Shown piece after piece: positions 1 to 6,516 of a stretch of 8,264 nt of DNA. The stretch is from WTAW01 sp964540205. GTDB lineage: Bacteria > Acidobacteriota > Aminicenantia > Aminicenantales > Aminicenantaceae. The stretch is from NCBI GenBank assembly GCA_964540205.1, contig CAZIMJ010000302.1:1-8264 (forward strand). Direction: 5' to 3'. Both the position numbers and the translations under genes were made by a program. Each line of letters begins with the position of its first letter. Position 1 is the first letter of the stretch. Under the pieces are notes generated by a model. The model was not told the origin of the DNA and searched no databases. It was given only the letters and a program-made list of their open reading frames with translations.

Positions 1-106
1 GCGAAGTTTCCTCGCTGGGGAAACTGAGCGTGTTTTTGATATCATACATTCTGATTACTCGGAATGCCTTTTGCGGTGTTCAGCGATCGGAGTATGTGCA
101 GTCGTG

Positions 107-135
107 TTGACTGAAGTTGGGATTTAGCCTAGCAT
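107..135 (+). promoter_or_regulatory. Putative sigma-70-type promoter for ffh
   Basis: TTGACT at 107-112 (five of six matches to the -35 consensus) is followed after exactly 17 bases by TAGCAT at 130-135 (four of six matches to the -10 consensus). Transcription would start near 142 and leave a leader of about 25 bases before the ffh ATG at 168. The same TTGACT hexamer and 17-base spacing occur in the stronger promoter before rpsP. This is inferred from hexamers only; the -10 element is mediocre. Confidence 0.45.
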
Positions 136-153
136 AGTAGACATACATCTCAA

Positions 154-162
154 GAGGTGGTG
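154..162 (+). promoter_or_regulatory. Ribosome binding site of ffh
   Basis: GAGGTGGTG lies just upstream of the ATG at 168, with its AGGTGG core ending seven bases before the start codon. This is a strong Shine-Dalgarno match at normal spacing and supports the ATG at 168 as the real ffh start. Confidence 0.7.
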
Positions 163-167
163 AGACG

Positions 168-1499
168 ATGCTAGATCAGTTATCGAGCAGGCTCCAGACG
201 GTTGCCAAATTCCTTCGCGGTGAAGTCAAAGTCACAGAAAAGAACATGGCAGAGGCCTTGAAGATGATACGCATGGCCCTCCTTGAAGCCGATGTCAACT
301 ATCGTGTGGTCAAGGATTTCGAGTCGAAGATCAAGGAGAAAGCACTGGATGAAAAGGTGCTCGAAAGCCTTACTCCTTCACAACAGGTCATAAAGATCGT
401 AAGAGATGAACTCAAGGACATGTTGGGGCAAGAGACAAAAAAATTGACGTTCTCCAGCCCTCCGCCTTCAATTTTCATGCTCGTGGGTCTTCAGGGCTCG
501 GGTAAGACGACCACATGTGGCAAATTGGCCAAATGGTTAAAGAATATGGGGAAAAATCCTATGCTTGTTTCTTTCGATTTGAAGAGGCCTGCAGCTCAAG
601 AACAGTTGGGCATCATCACACAGACTCTCAATCTGTCTTTCTTTGAACTGTTTGAGGACCAGATGGCCGACCCGAAAAAAGCACTCAAGAAGATCCTTGC
701 CGAGACAAAGAAGAGAGGACATGACACGCTTGTGGTCGATACGGCCGGAAGACTCCATGTGGATGAGGAGTTGATGGAGGAGCTCAGGATGGTGAAGGAT
801 ATCCTTGAGCCCACCGAGGTCATCTATGTCGGTGACTCGATGACAGGTCAAGATGCTGTGAAAAGTGCCCAGTTATTCGAGGAGAAGATAGGGCTAACCT
901 CAATCATTCTTACAAAGCTTGACGGCGATGCGCGGGGAGGGGCTGCGCTATCCATCGTCTCTGTGACAGGCAAGCCCATCAAGTTCGTTGGCGTCGGAGA
1001 GAAGTTTGACAAGCTTGAAGTCTTTCATCCTGACAGGATGGCTTCCCGAATTATGGGAATGGGGGACGTTCTGGGCCTGATCGAGAAAGCTGAGCAAGAG
1101 ACGAACCTCAAAGAGGCAGAGGAGCTTGCCAGTAAATTGAGATCTCAAGAGTTTTCCCTGGAGGATTTCCGAAAACAGTTGGGACAGCTGAAAAAGATGG
1201 GATCCATGTCTCAGTTTTTGAACATGTTGCCAACCGGCGGTGTTTTTAAGCAGATGTCAAAGATGAATATCGATGACAAACGGATCCTCTACTTCGAGGC
1301 GATCATAAACTCTATGACCGCAAAAGAGAGAGAGAATCCAAAAAACATCAATGGTAGCCGCCGCAAACGGATCGCAAGAGGAAGCGGTAGACCAGTGTCG
1401 GAAGTGAATCAACTGTTGAAACAGTATTTTGAGATGAAGAAGATGATGAAGAAATCCCAGTTCAAGAAAATGCTTTCCTCTATGCCCATGGGGCATTAA
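168..1499 (+). CDS. ffh: Signal recognition particle GTPase Ffh (SRP54)
   Basis: This is the protein subunit of the bacterial signal recognition particle. It binds signal sequences of nascent membrane and secreted proteins together with 4.5S RNA, and docks with FtsY at the membrane in a GTP-controlled cycle. The 443 residues match the usual length. The N-terminal helical domain covers about residues 1-95. The G domain shows the P-loop GLQGSGKT (107-114), FDLKRPAA (136-143, where many homologues have DTxRPAA), DTAGR (191-195), DSMTGQDAV (223-231) and TKLDGDARGG (249-258). The methionine-rich M domain follows from about 300, with the RNA-binding SRRKRIARGSG segment at 397-407 and a Met/Lys-rich tail. 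The ATG at 168 has a good ribosome binding site. The next gene, rpsP, is on the same strand 165 bases away with its own promoter, so ffh may be a separate unit or read through. I saw no 4.5S RNA gene in the window. Confidence 0.98.
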   Translation: MLDQLSSRLQTVAKFLRGEVKVTEKNMAEALKMIRMALLEADVNYRVVKDFESKIKEKALDEKVLESLTPSQQVIKIVRDELKDMLGQETKKLTFSSPPPSIFMLVGLQGSGKTTTCGKLAKWLKNMGKNPMLVSFDLKRPAAQEQLGIITQTLNLSFFELFEDQMADPKKALKKILAETKKRGHDTLVVDTAGRLHVDEELMEELRMVKDILEPTEVIYVGDSMTGQDAVKSAQLFEEKIGLTSIILTKLDGDARGGAALSIVSVTGKPIKFVGVGEKFDKLEVFHPDRMASRIMGMGDVLGLIEKAEQETNLKEAEELASKLRSQEFSLEDFRKQLGQLKKMGSMSQFLNMLPTGGVFKQMSKMNIDDKRILYFEAIINSMTAKERENPKNINGSRRKRIARGSGRPVSEVNQLLKQYFEMKKMMKKSQFKKMLSSMPMGH

Positions 1500-1515
1500 T
1501 GAAATGCATTAATGC
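1493..1515. repeat. Nine-base inverted/direct repeat over the ffh stop codon
   Basis: GCATTAATG at 1493-1501 pairs perfectly with CATTAATGC at 1507-1515 around a five-base loop. Because CATTAATG is itself a palindrome, the same bases also form a direct repeat. The element spans the ffh stop codon (1497-1499). No T run follows immediately, so it is not a typical intrinsic terminator. It could be a 3' end-stabilising hairpin, a protein-binding site or chance in AT-rich DNA. Confidence 0.45.
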
Positions 1516-1572
1516 GTATGATTGAGAGATGCTCTTTATTTTGAAGGAGTTATGACAAGTTACATATCGCTT

Positions 1573-1595
1573 TTTCAGCGGTTGGCAAGCTGAAA
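1573..1595. repeat. Inverted repeat upstream of the rpsP promoter
   Basis: TTTCAGC at 1573-1579 and GCTGAAA at 1589-1595 form a perfect seven-base inverted repeat separated by nine bases, ending four bases before the -35 hexamer of the rpsP promoter. It may be an operator, or the hairpin of a weak terminator for transcripts arriving from ffh; a T-rich stretch appears only further downstream. Its function is inferred from position only. Confidence 0.3.
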
Positions 1596-1599
1596 TGAG

Positions 1600-1628
1600 T
1601 TGACTTGTCCACAAAAATCAAGTATCAT
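1600..1628 (+). promoter_or_regulatory. Strong sigma-70-type promoter of the rpsP operon
   Basis: TTGACT at 1600-1605 and TATCAT at 1623-1628 are each five of six matches to the consensus and are separated by the optimal 17 bases. The predicted start is near 1635, about 30 bases before the rpsP ATG. The -10 element runs directly into nine T (1628-1636), so the first transcribed bases lie in or beside a homopolymer. This promoter likely drives the gene block from rpsP to the TPR gene, in which no other clear gap or promoter is visible. Confidence 0.7.
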
Positions 1629-1664
1629 TTTTTTTTAATTTTAATAAGGACGAGTTTACCCAAA

Positions 1665-1919
1665 ATGATGTCAATAAGACTGATGAGACTGGGCACAAAG
1701 AAACGGCCGTTTTACAGGATTATCGTGACCGATTCGAGAAAACCCAGAGAAAGCAAAGCTAAAGCGATCTTAGGTTATTACGATCCTCTCAAAGAGCCAC
1801 CAGATATCAAGGTTGACATGGCTAAAGCAAACTACTGGCTAGAAAGAGGTGCACAAGCTTCCAAAACAGTACAATCTCTTTTGAATAAAGTTTTGGAGAA
1901 AGAGAAACTTTCCAATTAA
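1665..1919 (+). CDS. rpsP: 30S ribosomal protein S16
   Basis: This is a small ribosomal subunit protein that binds 16S rRNA and helps assemble the body of the 30S particle. The sequence MSIRLMRLGTKKRPFYRIIV followed by DSRKPR and LGYYDPLKEP is the classic S16 N-terminal half, and the later WLERGAQASKTVQSLL helix is equally typical. The protein has 84 residues, the usual size. Two consecutive ATG codons (1665 and 1668) are both possible starts. A longer reading from a TTG at 1605 would add about 20 residues, but that TTG overlaps the -35 hexamer and the extra residues are not S16-like, so I reject it. AAGGA at 1646-1650 is a rather distant ribosome binding site. It is the first gene of the operon, followed 21 bases later by the KH protein. 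Confidence 0.97.
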   Translation: MMSIRLMRLGTKKRPFYRIIVTDSRKPRESKAKAILGYYDPLKEPPDIKVDMAKANYWLERGAQASKTVQSLLNKVLEKEKLSN

Positions 1920-1929
1920 CAAAACATTT

Positions 1930-1936
1930 AGGAGGT
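1930..1936 (+). promoter_or_regulatory. Ribosome binding site of the KH-domain gene
   Basis: AGGAGGT is a full Shine-Dalgarno sequence, with AGGAGG ending five bases before the GTG at 1941. It fixes GTG as the start codon of the following gene. Confidence 0.75.
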
Positions 1937-1940
1937 TACA

Positions 1941-2177
1941 GTGAAAGAACTCGTTGAGATGATTGCCAAAGCATTAGTTGACAATCCGGACAAAGTACAG
2001 GTCTCCCAGTTGGAGGGGGAACAAACATCGATCTTGGAACTCAAAGTTGCTCAGGAAGATTTAGGTAAAGTGATCGGCAAACAAGGAAGAACTGCACGCG
2101 CCATCAGAGTGATTCTTGGTGCCGCTGGGATGAAGCTAAAAAGGAGATTTAATCTCGAGATTATTGAAAAAAACTAA
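1941..2177 (+). CDS. khpA: KH-domain RNA-binding protein (KhpA / YlqC family)
   Basis: This is a single-domain RNA-binding protein of 78 residues, the usual family length. The KH signature GKQG (residues 46-49) sits in VIGKQGRTARAIR, the GXXG loop and following helix that contact single-stranded RNA. The flanking ILELKVAQEDLGKVIG and the C-terminal NLEIIE strand fit the fold. In Gram-positive bacteria the homologue pairs with KhpB/Jag and affects many transcripts and cell division; whether that holds here is unknown. Its position between rpsP and rimM is highly conserved across bacteria and supports a role linked to ribosome or RNA metabolism. It starts at a GTG with a perfect ribosome binding site. 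Its stop codon lies one base before the likely rimM start, so rimM is probably translated by coupling. Confidence 0.93.
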   Translation: MKELVEMIAKALVDNPDKVQVSQLEGEQTSILELKVAQEDLGKVIGKQGRTARAIRVILGAAGMKLKRRFNLEIIEKN

Positions 2178-2178
2178 T

Positions 2179-2686
2179 TTGGTTAGTATTGGAAAGCTAT
2201 TAAGGAGCCAGGGGAAAAAAGGCGAACTGAGATTTAAGCTCTATTCCGAAGAGATAAAAAAGCCTTTTTTTTTCCAGGGTATACCTTAATAGAGAGGGGG
2301 TTCCCGAAGAATTCCAGGTTGAGTCCTTTTATCCCTACAAGAATTTTTACATCTTAAAATTCAAGGGGATTAACACTATTGCCCAAGCTAGAGAGCTCGT
2401 GGGGCAAGAGTGTATGCTTACGGAGGAGGATCTCTCCCGTCTCGAAGAAGATAAGTATTATCTTTTTCAGCTCGTTGGGAGTTCTGTCGTTACTGAGAGC
2501 AATGAGAGGGTTGGGGTTGTGAGTGATGTGTTGTTCATCAAGGACAATGACCTTCTTGTGATCGAAAGGGGAGGCAAAGAGATTTTGATCCCCTTTACCG
2601 CTGCCATCTGTGCTTCGGTCAATCTCGAGAAACGTGAGATTGTTATCAGGCCTCCGGAAGGACTTTTAGACTTAAATGAGATTTGA
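2179..2686 (+). CDS. rimM: Ribosome maturation factor RimM, apparent frameshift at a T9 run
   Basis: RimM binds S19 in the 30S head and assists 16S rRNA processing and late small-subunit assembly. The N-terminal domain begins at TTG 2179 (VSIGKLLRSQGKKGELRFKL) and is open to a TAA at 2287-2289. The rest is in the next frame, open from 2258 to the TGA at 2684-2686. It reads VYLNREGVPEEFQVESF, then the conserved NTIAQARELVGQE segment and a PRC-barrel domain (YYLFQLVGS, GVVSDVLF, LLVIERGGKEILIPF). The two frames overlap only in 2258-2286, which contains nine T at 2265-2273. Dropping one T gives a continuous protein of about 168 residues, the family norm. Without correction, only a 95-residue piece from a GTG at 2399 remains in frame. 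The TTG start has no clear ribosome binding site, as expected if coupled to the preceding gene; TTG 2164 is an alternative. The identity is secure; whether the shift is real is open. Confidence 0.88.
2265..2273 (+). other. T9 homopolymer at the rimM frame junction
   Basis: Nine consecutive T, preceded by six A at 2256-2261, lie in the 29-base interval where both rimM frames are open. With eight T the reading is a proline, two phenylalanines, then SRVYLNREG, matching typical RimM better than the uncorrected frame, which ends after QGIP. The tract could be a sequencing or assembly indel, a mutational hot spot or a transcriptional slippage site. Confidence 0.8.
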
Positions 2687-3431
2687 TATAATTACCATCT
2701 TTCCCCGCATGTTTGACGGCGTATTGTCCGCTGGAGTTTTGGGGAAAGCCTTAGAGAAAGGTTTGATCGAAGTTAAAGTGCATGACTTAAGAGACTTTAC
2801 TTCAGACAAGCACAGACAAGTGGATGACCGTCCGTTCGGAGGCAAACCGGGGATGGTTTTGAAACCTGAGCCGATCTTTACGGCCGTTGAAAAGGTCAGG
2901 ACCGATCCGGACGCTTCGGTCTGTCTTCTTTCTCCTCAAGGCAGAAAATTTGATTACCGAGTCACGGAGGAATTGGCTGGATTTTTACAAGTCATTCTTA
3001 TCTGTGGTCGTTATGAAGGAGTCGATGAGAGAGTGAACGAATATCTGGCAACACACGAGATTTCCGTCGGCGATTATGTGTTGACCGGGGGAGAGCCGGC
3101 AGCCTTTGTGATCATCGATGCTGTCTCCCGCCTTTTGCCCGATGTCGTTGGAAAGATGGAGTCTGTCAAGCAGGACTCTTTTTTTGAAGGGCTCTTCGAT
3201 TATCCACAGTATACCAGACCTCGAGATTTTAGGGGAATGAAGGTTCCAGAAATTCTTTTTTCGGGAGATCATAAAAGCATAGCCCGATGGCGAAGGAAAA
3301 AATCCCTCGAAAAAACAGCCAAGTTTCGGATGGATATGTTGGAGGAAGAGGGGAAATTGTCTCCTGAAGATTTGAAGGTACTCGAGGAAATACAAAGAGA
3401 AAAGGAAGGAAAAACAAATGAACCTGATTGA
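2676..3431 (+). CDS. trmD: tRNA (guanine-N1)-methyltransferase TrmD
   Basis: TrmD transfers a methyl group from S-adenosylmethionine to N1 of G37 next to the anticodon, which prevents +1 frameshifting in translation. The 251 residues are normal for the family. Visible motifs are the N-terminal FDIITIFPRMF, DFTSDKHRQVDDRPFGG (40-56), the trefoil-knot cofactor site with LSPQGR (85-90), CGRYEGVDERV (110-120) and SVGDYVLTGGE (130-140), the SRLLP segment with Arg152, and QDSFFEGLFDYPQYTRP. Asp167 there corresponds, from recalled alignment, to the catalytic Asp169 of E. coli. The C-terminal tRNA-binding domain follows, with SIARWRRKKSLEKT. The usual GGGPGM motif reads GGKPGM (55-60). The ATG at 2676 overlaps the rimM end by 11 bases, and the stop overlaps the rplS start by 14 bases, so translation is probably coupled on both sides. 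Confidence 0.97.
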   Translation: MRFDIITIFPRMFDGVLSAGVLGKALEKGLIEVKVHDLRDFTSDKHRQVDDRPFGGKPGMVLKPEPIFTAVEKVRTDPDASVCLLSPQGRKFDYRVTEELAGFLQVILICGRYEGVDERVNEYLATHEISVGDYVLTGGEPAAFVIIDAVSRLLPDVVGKMESVKQDSFFEGLFDYPQYTRPRDFRGMKVPEILFSGDHKSIARWRRKKSLEKTAKFRMDMLEEEGKLSPEDLKVLEEIQREKEGKTNEPD

Positions 3432-3759
3432 TATGGTTGAAGAAAAACAAATAAAAGAGGATGTGGGTTCTTTCAACGTCGGAGATACTGTTAAAGTCCA
3501 TGTCGTCATCCGAGAAGGCGAAAAGGAAAGGATCCAAGTTTTCCGTGGCGATGTTATCAGCAAAAAGGGATCGGGTCCGAGTGCCACGTTTACTGTCAGA
3601 AAAATATCCTTTGGAGTTGGCGTGGAGAGAATATTTCCACTCCATTCCAAAATGATCAGAGAAATCGAAACTGTCCGAAAGGGAAAGGTAAGAAAAGCTA
3701 AGCTCTACTATCTTAGAAAATTGAGGGGCAAAGCGGCAAGAATAAAGGAAGCGCGATAA
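3418..3759 (+). CDS. rplS: 50S ribosomal protein L19
   Basis: This is a large-subunit protein located at the interface with the 30S subunit. The 113 residues contain the hallmark segments GDTVKVHVVIREGEKERIQVF near the N-terminus, FTVRKISFGVGVERIFPLHS in the middle and KVRKAKLYYLRKLRGKAARI at the basic C-terminus. The ATG lies inside the last codons of trmD (14-base overlap) and is preceded by AAGGAAGG-type purines, a good ribosome binding site. The trmD-rplS pairing is conserved in most bacteria. There is no terminator behind it; rnhB starts 25 bases later. Confidence 0.98.
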   Translation: MNLIDMVEEKQIKEDVGSFNVGDTVKVHVVIREGEKERIQVFRGDVISKKGSGPSATFTVRKISFGVGVERIFPLHSKMIREIETVRKGKVRKAKLYYLRKLRGKAARIKEAR

Positions 3760-3784
3760 GGACAGTCAGGCTTAGGTCGGAGAA

Positions 3785-4405
3785 GTGCCGGATTTCCAGT
3801 TCGAAAAGGAAATTATCAGCCAGGGATACGGGTCCATCGCAGGTTTGGATGAGGCAGGCCGAGGCGCACTGTTTGGGCCTGTTGTTGCTGCGGCGGTCAT
3901 GTTCTCCGCATCCTTGATAAACGGGGAAAAAAAAGCTTGGTTGGAAGAAATTGATGATTCAAAGCGTATCTCTCCGACTAAAAGGGAGATACTGGCGAGG
4001 TTGATCCTTATCCACTCCGATGCAGTGGGTATTGGGATGGCTTCGAGTGCCGAGATCGATGCGAAGAATATTTATTGGGCTTCTTTTGAGGCGATGAAAA
4101 GAGCGTTCATGAGCATGCCGATAGTCCCGGATTTTCTTTTAGTTGACGGATTTAGGCTTAATGATGTAAATTATCCCCAGATGAATTTGTCTAAAGGAGA
4201 TCAAATAAGCATTTCCATTGCGGCTGCATCGATTATTGCTAAAGTCACCAGAGACAGGATGATGAAGCGACTCGACCTTGTTTTTCAGGGTTATGCACTT
4301 TCAAAAAATAAAGGGTATGGAACCAGGGAGCATTACGATGCGCTTCAAAAACTGGGGCCGACGGCCTTACACAGGCAGTCCTATAATCTCGAGGGCAAAA
4401 AATGA
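3785..4405 (+). CDS. rnhB: Ribonuclease HII
   Basis: RNase HII cuts the RNA strand of RNA-DNA hybrids and starts removal of single ribonucleotides misincorporated into DNA. The 206 residues match the family. The four acidic catalytic positions are recognisable: Asp22 and Glu23 in GLDEAGRG, Asp121 in LLVDGF and Asp157 in AKVTRDRMM. The DDSKRISPTKRE segment (57-68) and the C-terminal KGYGTREHYDALQKLGP followed by HRQSY are also characteristic. The start is the GTG at 3785; TTAGGT at 3773-3777 is a moderate ribosome binding site, and the residues between it and GLDEAGRG have normal length. It is the seventh gene of the run beginning with ffh, following rplS as in many bacteria, and its TGA overlaps the ATG of the TPR gene. 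Confidence 0.97.
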   Translation: MPDFQFEKEIISQGYGSIAGLDEAGRGALFGPVVAAAVMFSASLINGEKKAWLEEIDDSKRISPTKREILARLILIHSDAVGIGMASSAEIDAKNIYWASFEAMKRAFMSMPIVPDFLLVDGFRLNDVNYPQMNLSKGDQISISIAAASIIAKVTRDRMMKRLDLVFQGYALSKNKGYGTREHYDALQKLGPTALHRQSYNLEGKK

Positions 4406-6516
4406 TTCTGAAATCAGATAGAGCCAAGATCGAGTCCATCGCAGAAAAACATATCAAAAAAGGCAGGCTGGAAGAGGCAATTACCGAGTACAGAAAACTG
4501 TTGTCTGGCAATGACCAGGATATCTCCATCCTCAATATTCTCGGAGATCTTTACATCAAAGCCGACAACAATCAAAAAGCTGTTGAAGAGTTTGAGAAGA
4601 TTGCTGACTTTTATGAGAATAAAGGGCTCTTTTCCAAAGCCATCGCCATATACAAAAGGATCAAAAGGCTCGTTCCCGACAATATAGATTCCTCCAAGAG
4701 ATTGGCTGAGCTCTACCGGGATCAGGGATTTTCTTCGGAAGCAAAAATGGAGTACATGAATCTCGCTCAGAATCTATCCAAGGCCAAAAAGACCAAAGAA
4801 GCTATCGTTATGTACGAAAACCTCCTCAAGCTGGATAGAGATGACATAACATCGCGGTTGACACTTGCAGAACTCTACACAAATGAAAAAATGATCGATC
4901 AAGCGCTCGAAGAACTCAACAAGGTTGCTGAGTTCAAAATGCGGAAGAACCAACTCAAAGAAGCTGGCGAGATCCTCAACCGCGCCAAAGAGCTCAAGGA
5001 AGACCATTCTCGCACGATCACTAATCTCATCGATCTTTACAAGAGAGATAACAAGAAGAAAGAAGCGCTGGACCTCGTCGAGGAAATCCTTCAAAAAGAC
5101 GAAAAGAATCTTAAAGCCTTGTATATTTTAGGGAACCTTCATTTCGAGGATAAAAGCTTCAAAGAGTCCGGTGAGATTTTTTCCCGGATTATTTCCATCA
5201 GGCCCAAAGATGTCGAGGCGAGAGTCAAGTTAGGAAGGATCTACATTCAGACGGGCGAATTCGATCAAGCCTTCGAACAGTATGAGCCTCTTGTCGACAC
5301 ACTGATCAGAAAACAAAAGAGTGACAAAGCCATTGGGCTTCTCGGGCTCATTCTGGCTGCCCAAAAAGCCCATCTGCCTACTCTGGAGAAATTGGCAGCT
5401 ATCTATAAATCCAAGGACCAAATAAAGAATTTCGAGCTCGTCTGTAAGGTCATGCTGGATGAGTACCGGAAAAACAACCTGAGAGAGAAGATGTTATCTG
5501 TCCTCAGTGAACTCCTCAGCACGTTTCCAGAGAATGAAGAGTATTACAACGAATCCAAACAGCTGAAGAAGGATCTGGGGATCTTGGAGGAAGTGGGGGG
5601 AGAGGAAGAAACCTCAGTCCAGGTCGAAGAGGCGAAGAACATCGTCGACTCGACTTTGTCGAAGGCTGATTTATATGTGGGTCAAGGGTTGATCCGAAAC
5701 GCAAGACGGCTCCTGGAAAATTTGAGGAACAAGTTTCCTGATGATATAGGAATCACCCAGAAGATCGATTCTCTAAAGATCATGGCTGCTGACATCAGAG
5801 TGGATGAGATCTCAGACAGAGTGGATAAGGTCACAAAAAGAGAGACCCAGATATTTCCGACAGTCGGTGAAATTTCCAAAGAGGGGAAATCATTTCTTGA
5901 TGAGGTTGTTGGAGAAGAAAAACTTACATCGGCAGATATCTTTGCAGAAACAGACATCGTCCCCATAGTTTCCGAGGAGTTAGGCGAAAGAAATTATTAT
6001 GATCTCTCTGAAAGGATCGCCAAGGAATTGGATGCCATTAAGACCACCTGCAATAATCAGATCAAAGGCGACACTACGATCGTTGAGAAGGCCTTGAGCG
6101 ATATCGTCACAGAATTCCGGAAATCCCTGGATGAGAAAGTGGAGAAAGAGGATTACGAGAGCCATTACAACCTGGGGATTGCTTTCTTGGAGCAGGGGCT
6201 GTTTGATGAGGCCATTGAAGAGTGTAAACTCGCAGCAGAAGACAAAAATCTGGAGGTCGAGTGCTACAGTGTCATCAGCTTCTGTTACAGGCAGAAAAAG
6301 GAATACAAAGAGGCCATGAGATGGCTCGACAAAGCCGAGGGAATAACGGAAATGGATGCGAATCAAGAGTTTGCGCTCAAATATGAGCTCGCTTCCCTGT
6401 ATGAAGATATGAATGACGCCAAAAAAGCGTTAAAGATCTACGACGAAGTCAACAAATGGAATCCGGAATACCGCGATGTCGCGGAAAGAATTAGATCCCT
6501 CCAGATAAAAAAATAG
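4402..6516 (+). CDS. Large cytoplasmic tetratricopeptide-repeat protein
   Basis: The 704-residue protein consists mostly of TPR helices and has no named family that I recognise. Repeat-like units are clear at about 11-37, 44-77, 78-90, 98-143, 150-176, 204-230, 237-268 and 271-310, with hallmarks such as GRLEEAITEYRKLL, ILGDLYIKADNNQKAVEEF and LGRIYIQTGEFDQAFEQY. A less regular helical part reaches about 395, then an acidic linker, one helical unit (418-445) and a charged region (about 460-580). A second TPR block closes the protein: YNLGIAFLEQGLFDEAIEEC (589-608), CYSVISFCYRQKKEYKEAM (621-639) and YELASLYEDMNDAKKALKIY (661-680). There is no signal peptide or membrane segment, so it is probably a cytoplasmic scaffold for protein-protein contacts. 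Similar two-block TPR proteins are, as I recall, frequent in Acidobacteria and deltaproteobacteria. The ATG overlaps the rnhB stop in an ATGA, so it is the last gene of the operon. Its function is unknown. Confidence 0.9.
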   Translation: MILKSDRAKIESIAEKHIKKGRLEEAITEYRKLLSGNDQDISILNILGDLYIKADNNQKAVEEFEKIADFYENKGLFSKAIAIYKRIKRLVPDNIDSSKRLAELYRDQGFSSEAKMEYMNLAQNLSKAKKTKEAIVMYENLLKLDRDDITSRLTLAELYTNEKMIDQALEELNKVAEFKMRKNQLKEAGEILNRAKELKEDHSRTITNLIDLYKRDNKKKEALDLVEEILQKDEKNLKALYILGNLHFEDKSFKESGEIFSRIISIRPKDVEARVKLGRIYIQTGEFDQAFEQYEPLVDTLIRKQKSDKAIGLLGLILAAQKAHLPTLEKLAAIYKSKDQIKNFELVCKVMLDEYRKNNLREKMLSVLSELLSTFPENEEYYNESKQLKKDLGILEEVGGEEETSVQVEEAKNIVDSTLSKADLYVGQGLIRNARRLLENLRNKFPDDIGITQKIDSLKIMAADIRVDEISDRVDKVTKRETQIFPTVGEISKEGKSFLDEVVGEEKLTSADIFAETDIVPIVSEELGERNYYDLSERIAKELDAIKTTCNNQIKGDTTIVEKALSDIVTEFRKSLDEKVEKEDYESHYNLGIAFLEQGLFDEAIEECKLAAEDKNLEVECYSVISFCYRQKKEYKEAMRWLDKAEGITEMDANQEFALKYELASLYEDMNDAKKALKIYDEVNKWNPEYRDVAERIRSLQIKK

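Noticed and set aside
5..37. AGTTTCC (5-11) and GGAAACT (19-25) inverted repeat followed by a short T run at 33-37, a possible terminator of an upstream gene.
   Set aside because: The stem is seven bases with a seven-base loop, and the T run begins seven bases after the stem, which is a poor fit to an intrinsic terminator.
2..127. Open frame from the left edge ending in TAG at 125-127, possibly the C-terminus of an upstream gene (ETERVFDIIHSDYSECLLR).
   Set aside because: It is only about 41 residues, has no recognisable motif, and its end overlaps the candidate ffh promoter; all three frames are open for a good distance here, so it is not distinguishable from chance.
1584..1600. TTGGCAAGC as a possible sigma-54 (-24/-12) promoter upstream of rpsP.
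   Set aside because: The GC of the -12 element is missing at the required spacing, and a much better sigma-70 promoter lies immediately downstream.
1605..1664. N-terminal extension of S16 starting at TTG 1605.
   Set aside because: It would overlap the -35 hexamer of the promoter, encodes hydrophobic residues not found in S16, and ATG 1665/1668 gives the normal length.
2258..2290. Programmed ribosomal frameshift signal in rimM.
   Set aside because: No in-frame stop sits directly at the slip site, and I saw no upstream Shine-Dalgarno-like stimulator of the prfB type or clear downstream stem-loop; slippage or an indel is simpler, though a ribosomal +1 shift is not excluded.
2985..3650. Long antisense open frame of 221 codons across trmD and rplS on the minus strand.
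   Set aside because: It lies opposite two unmistakable genes, its translation has no family features, and it is best explained as a shadow of their codon use.
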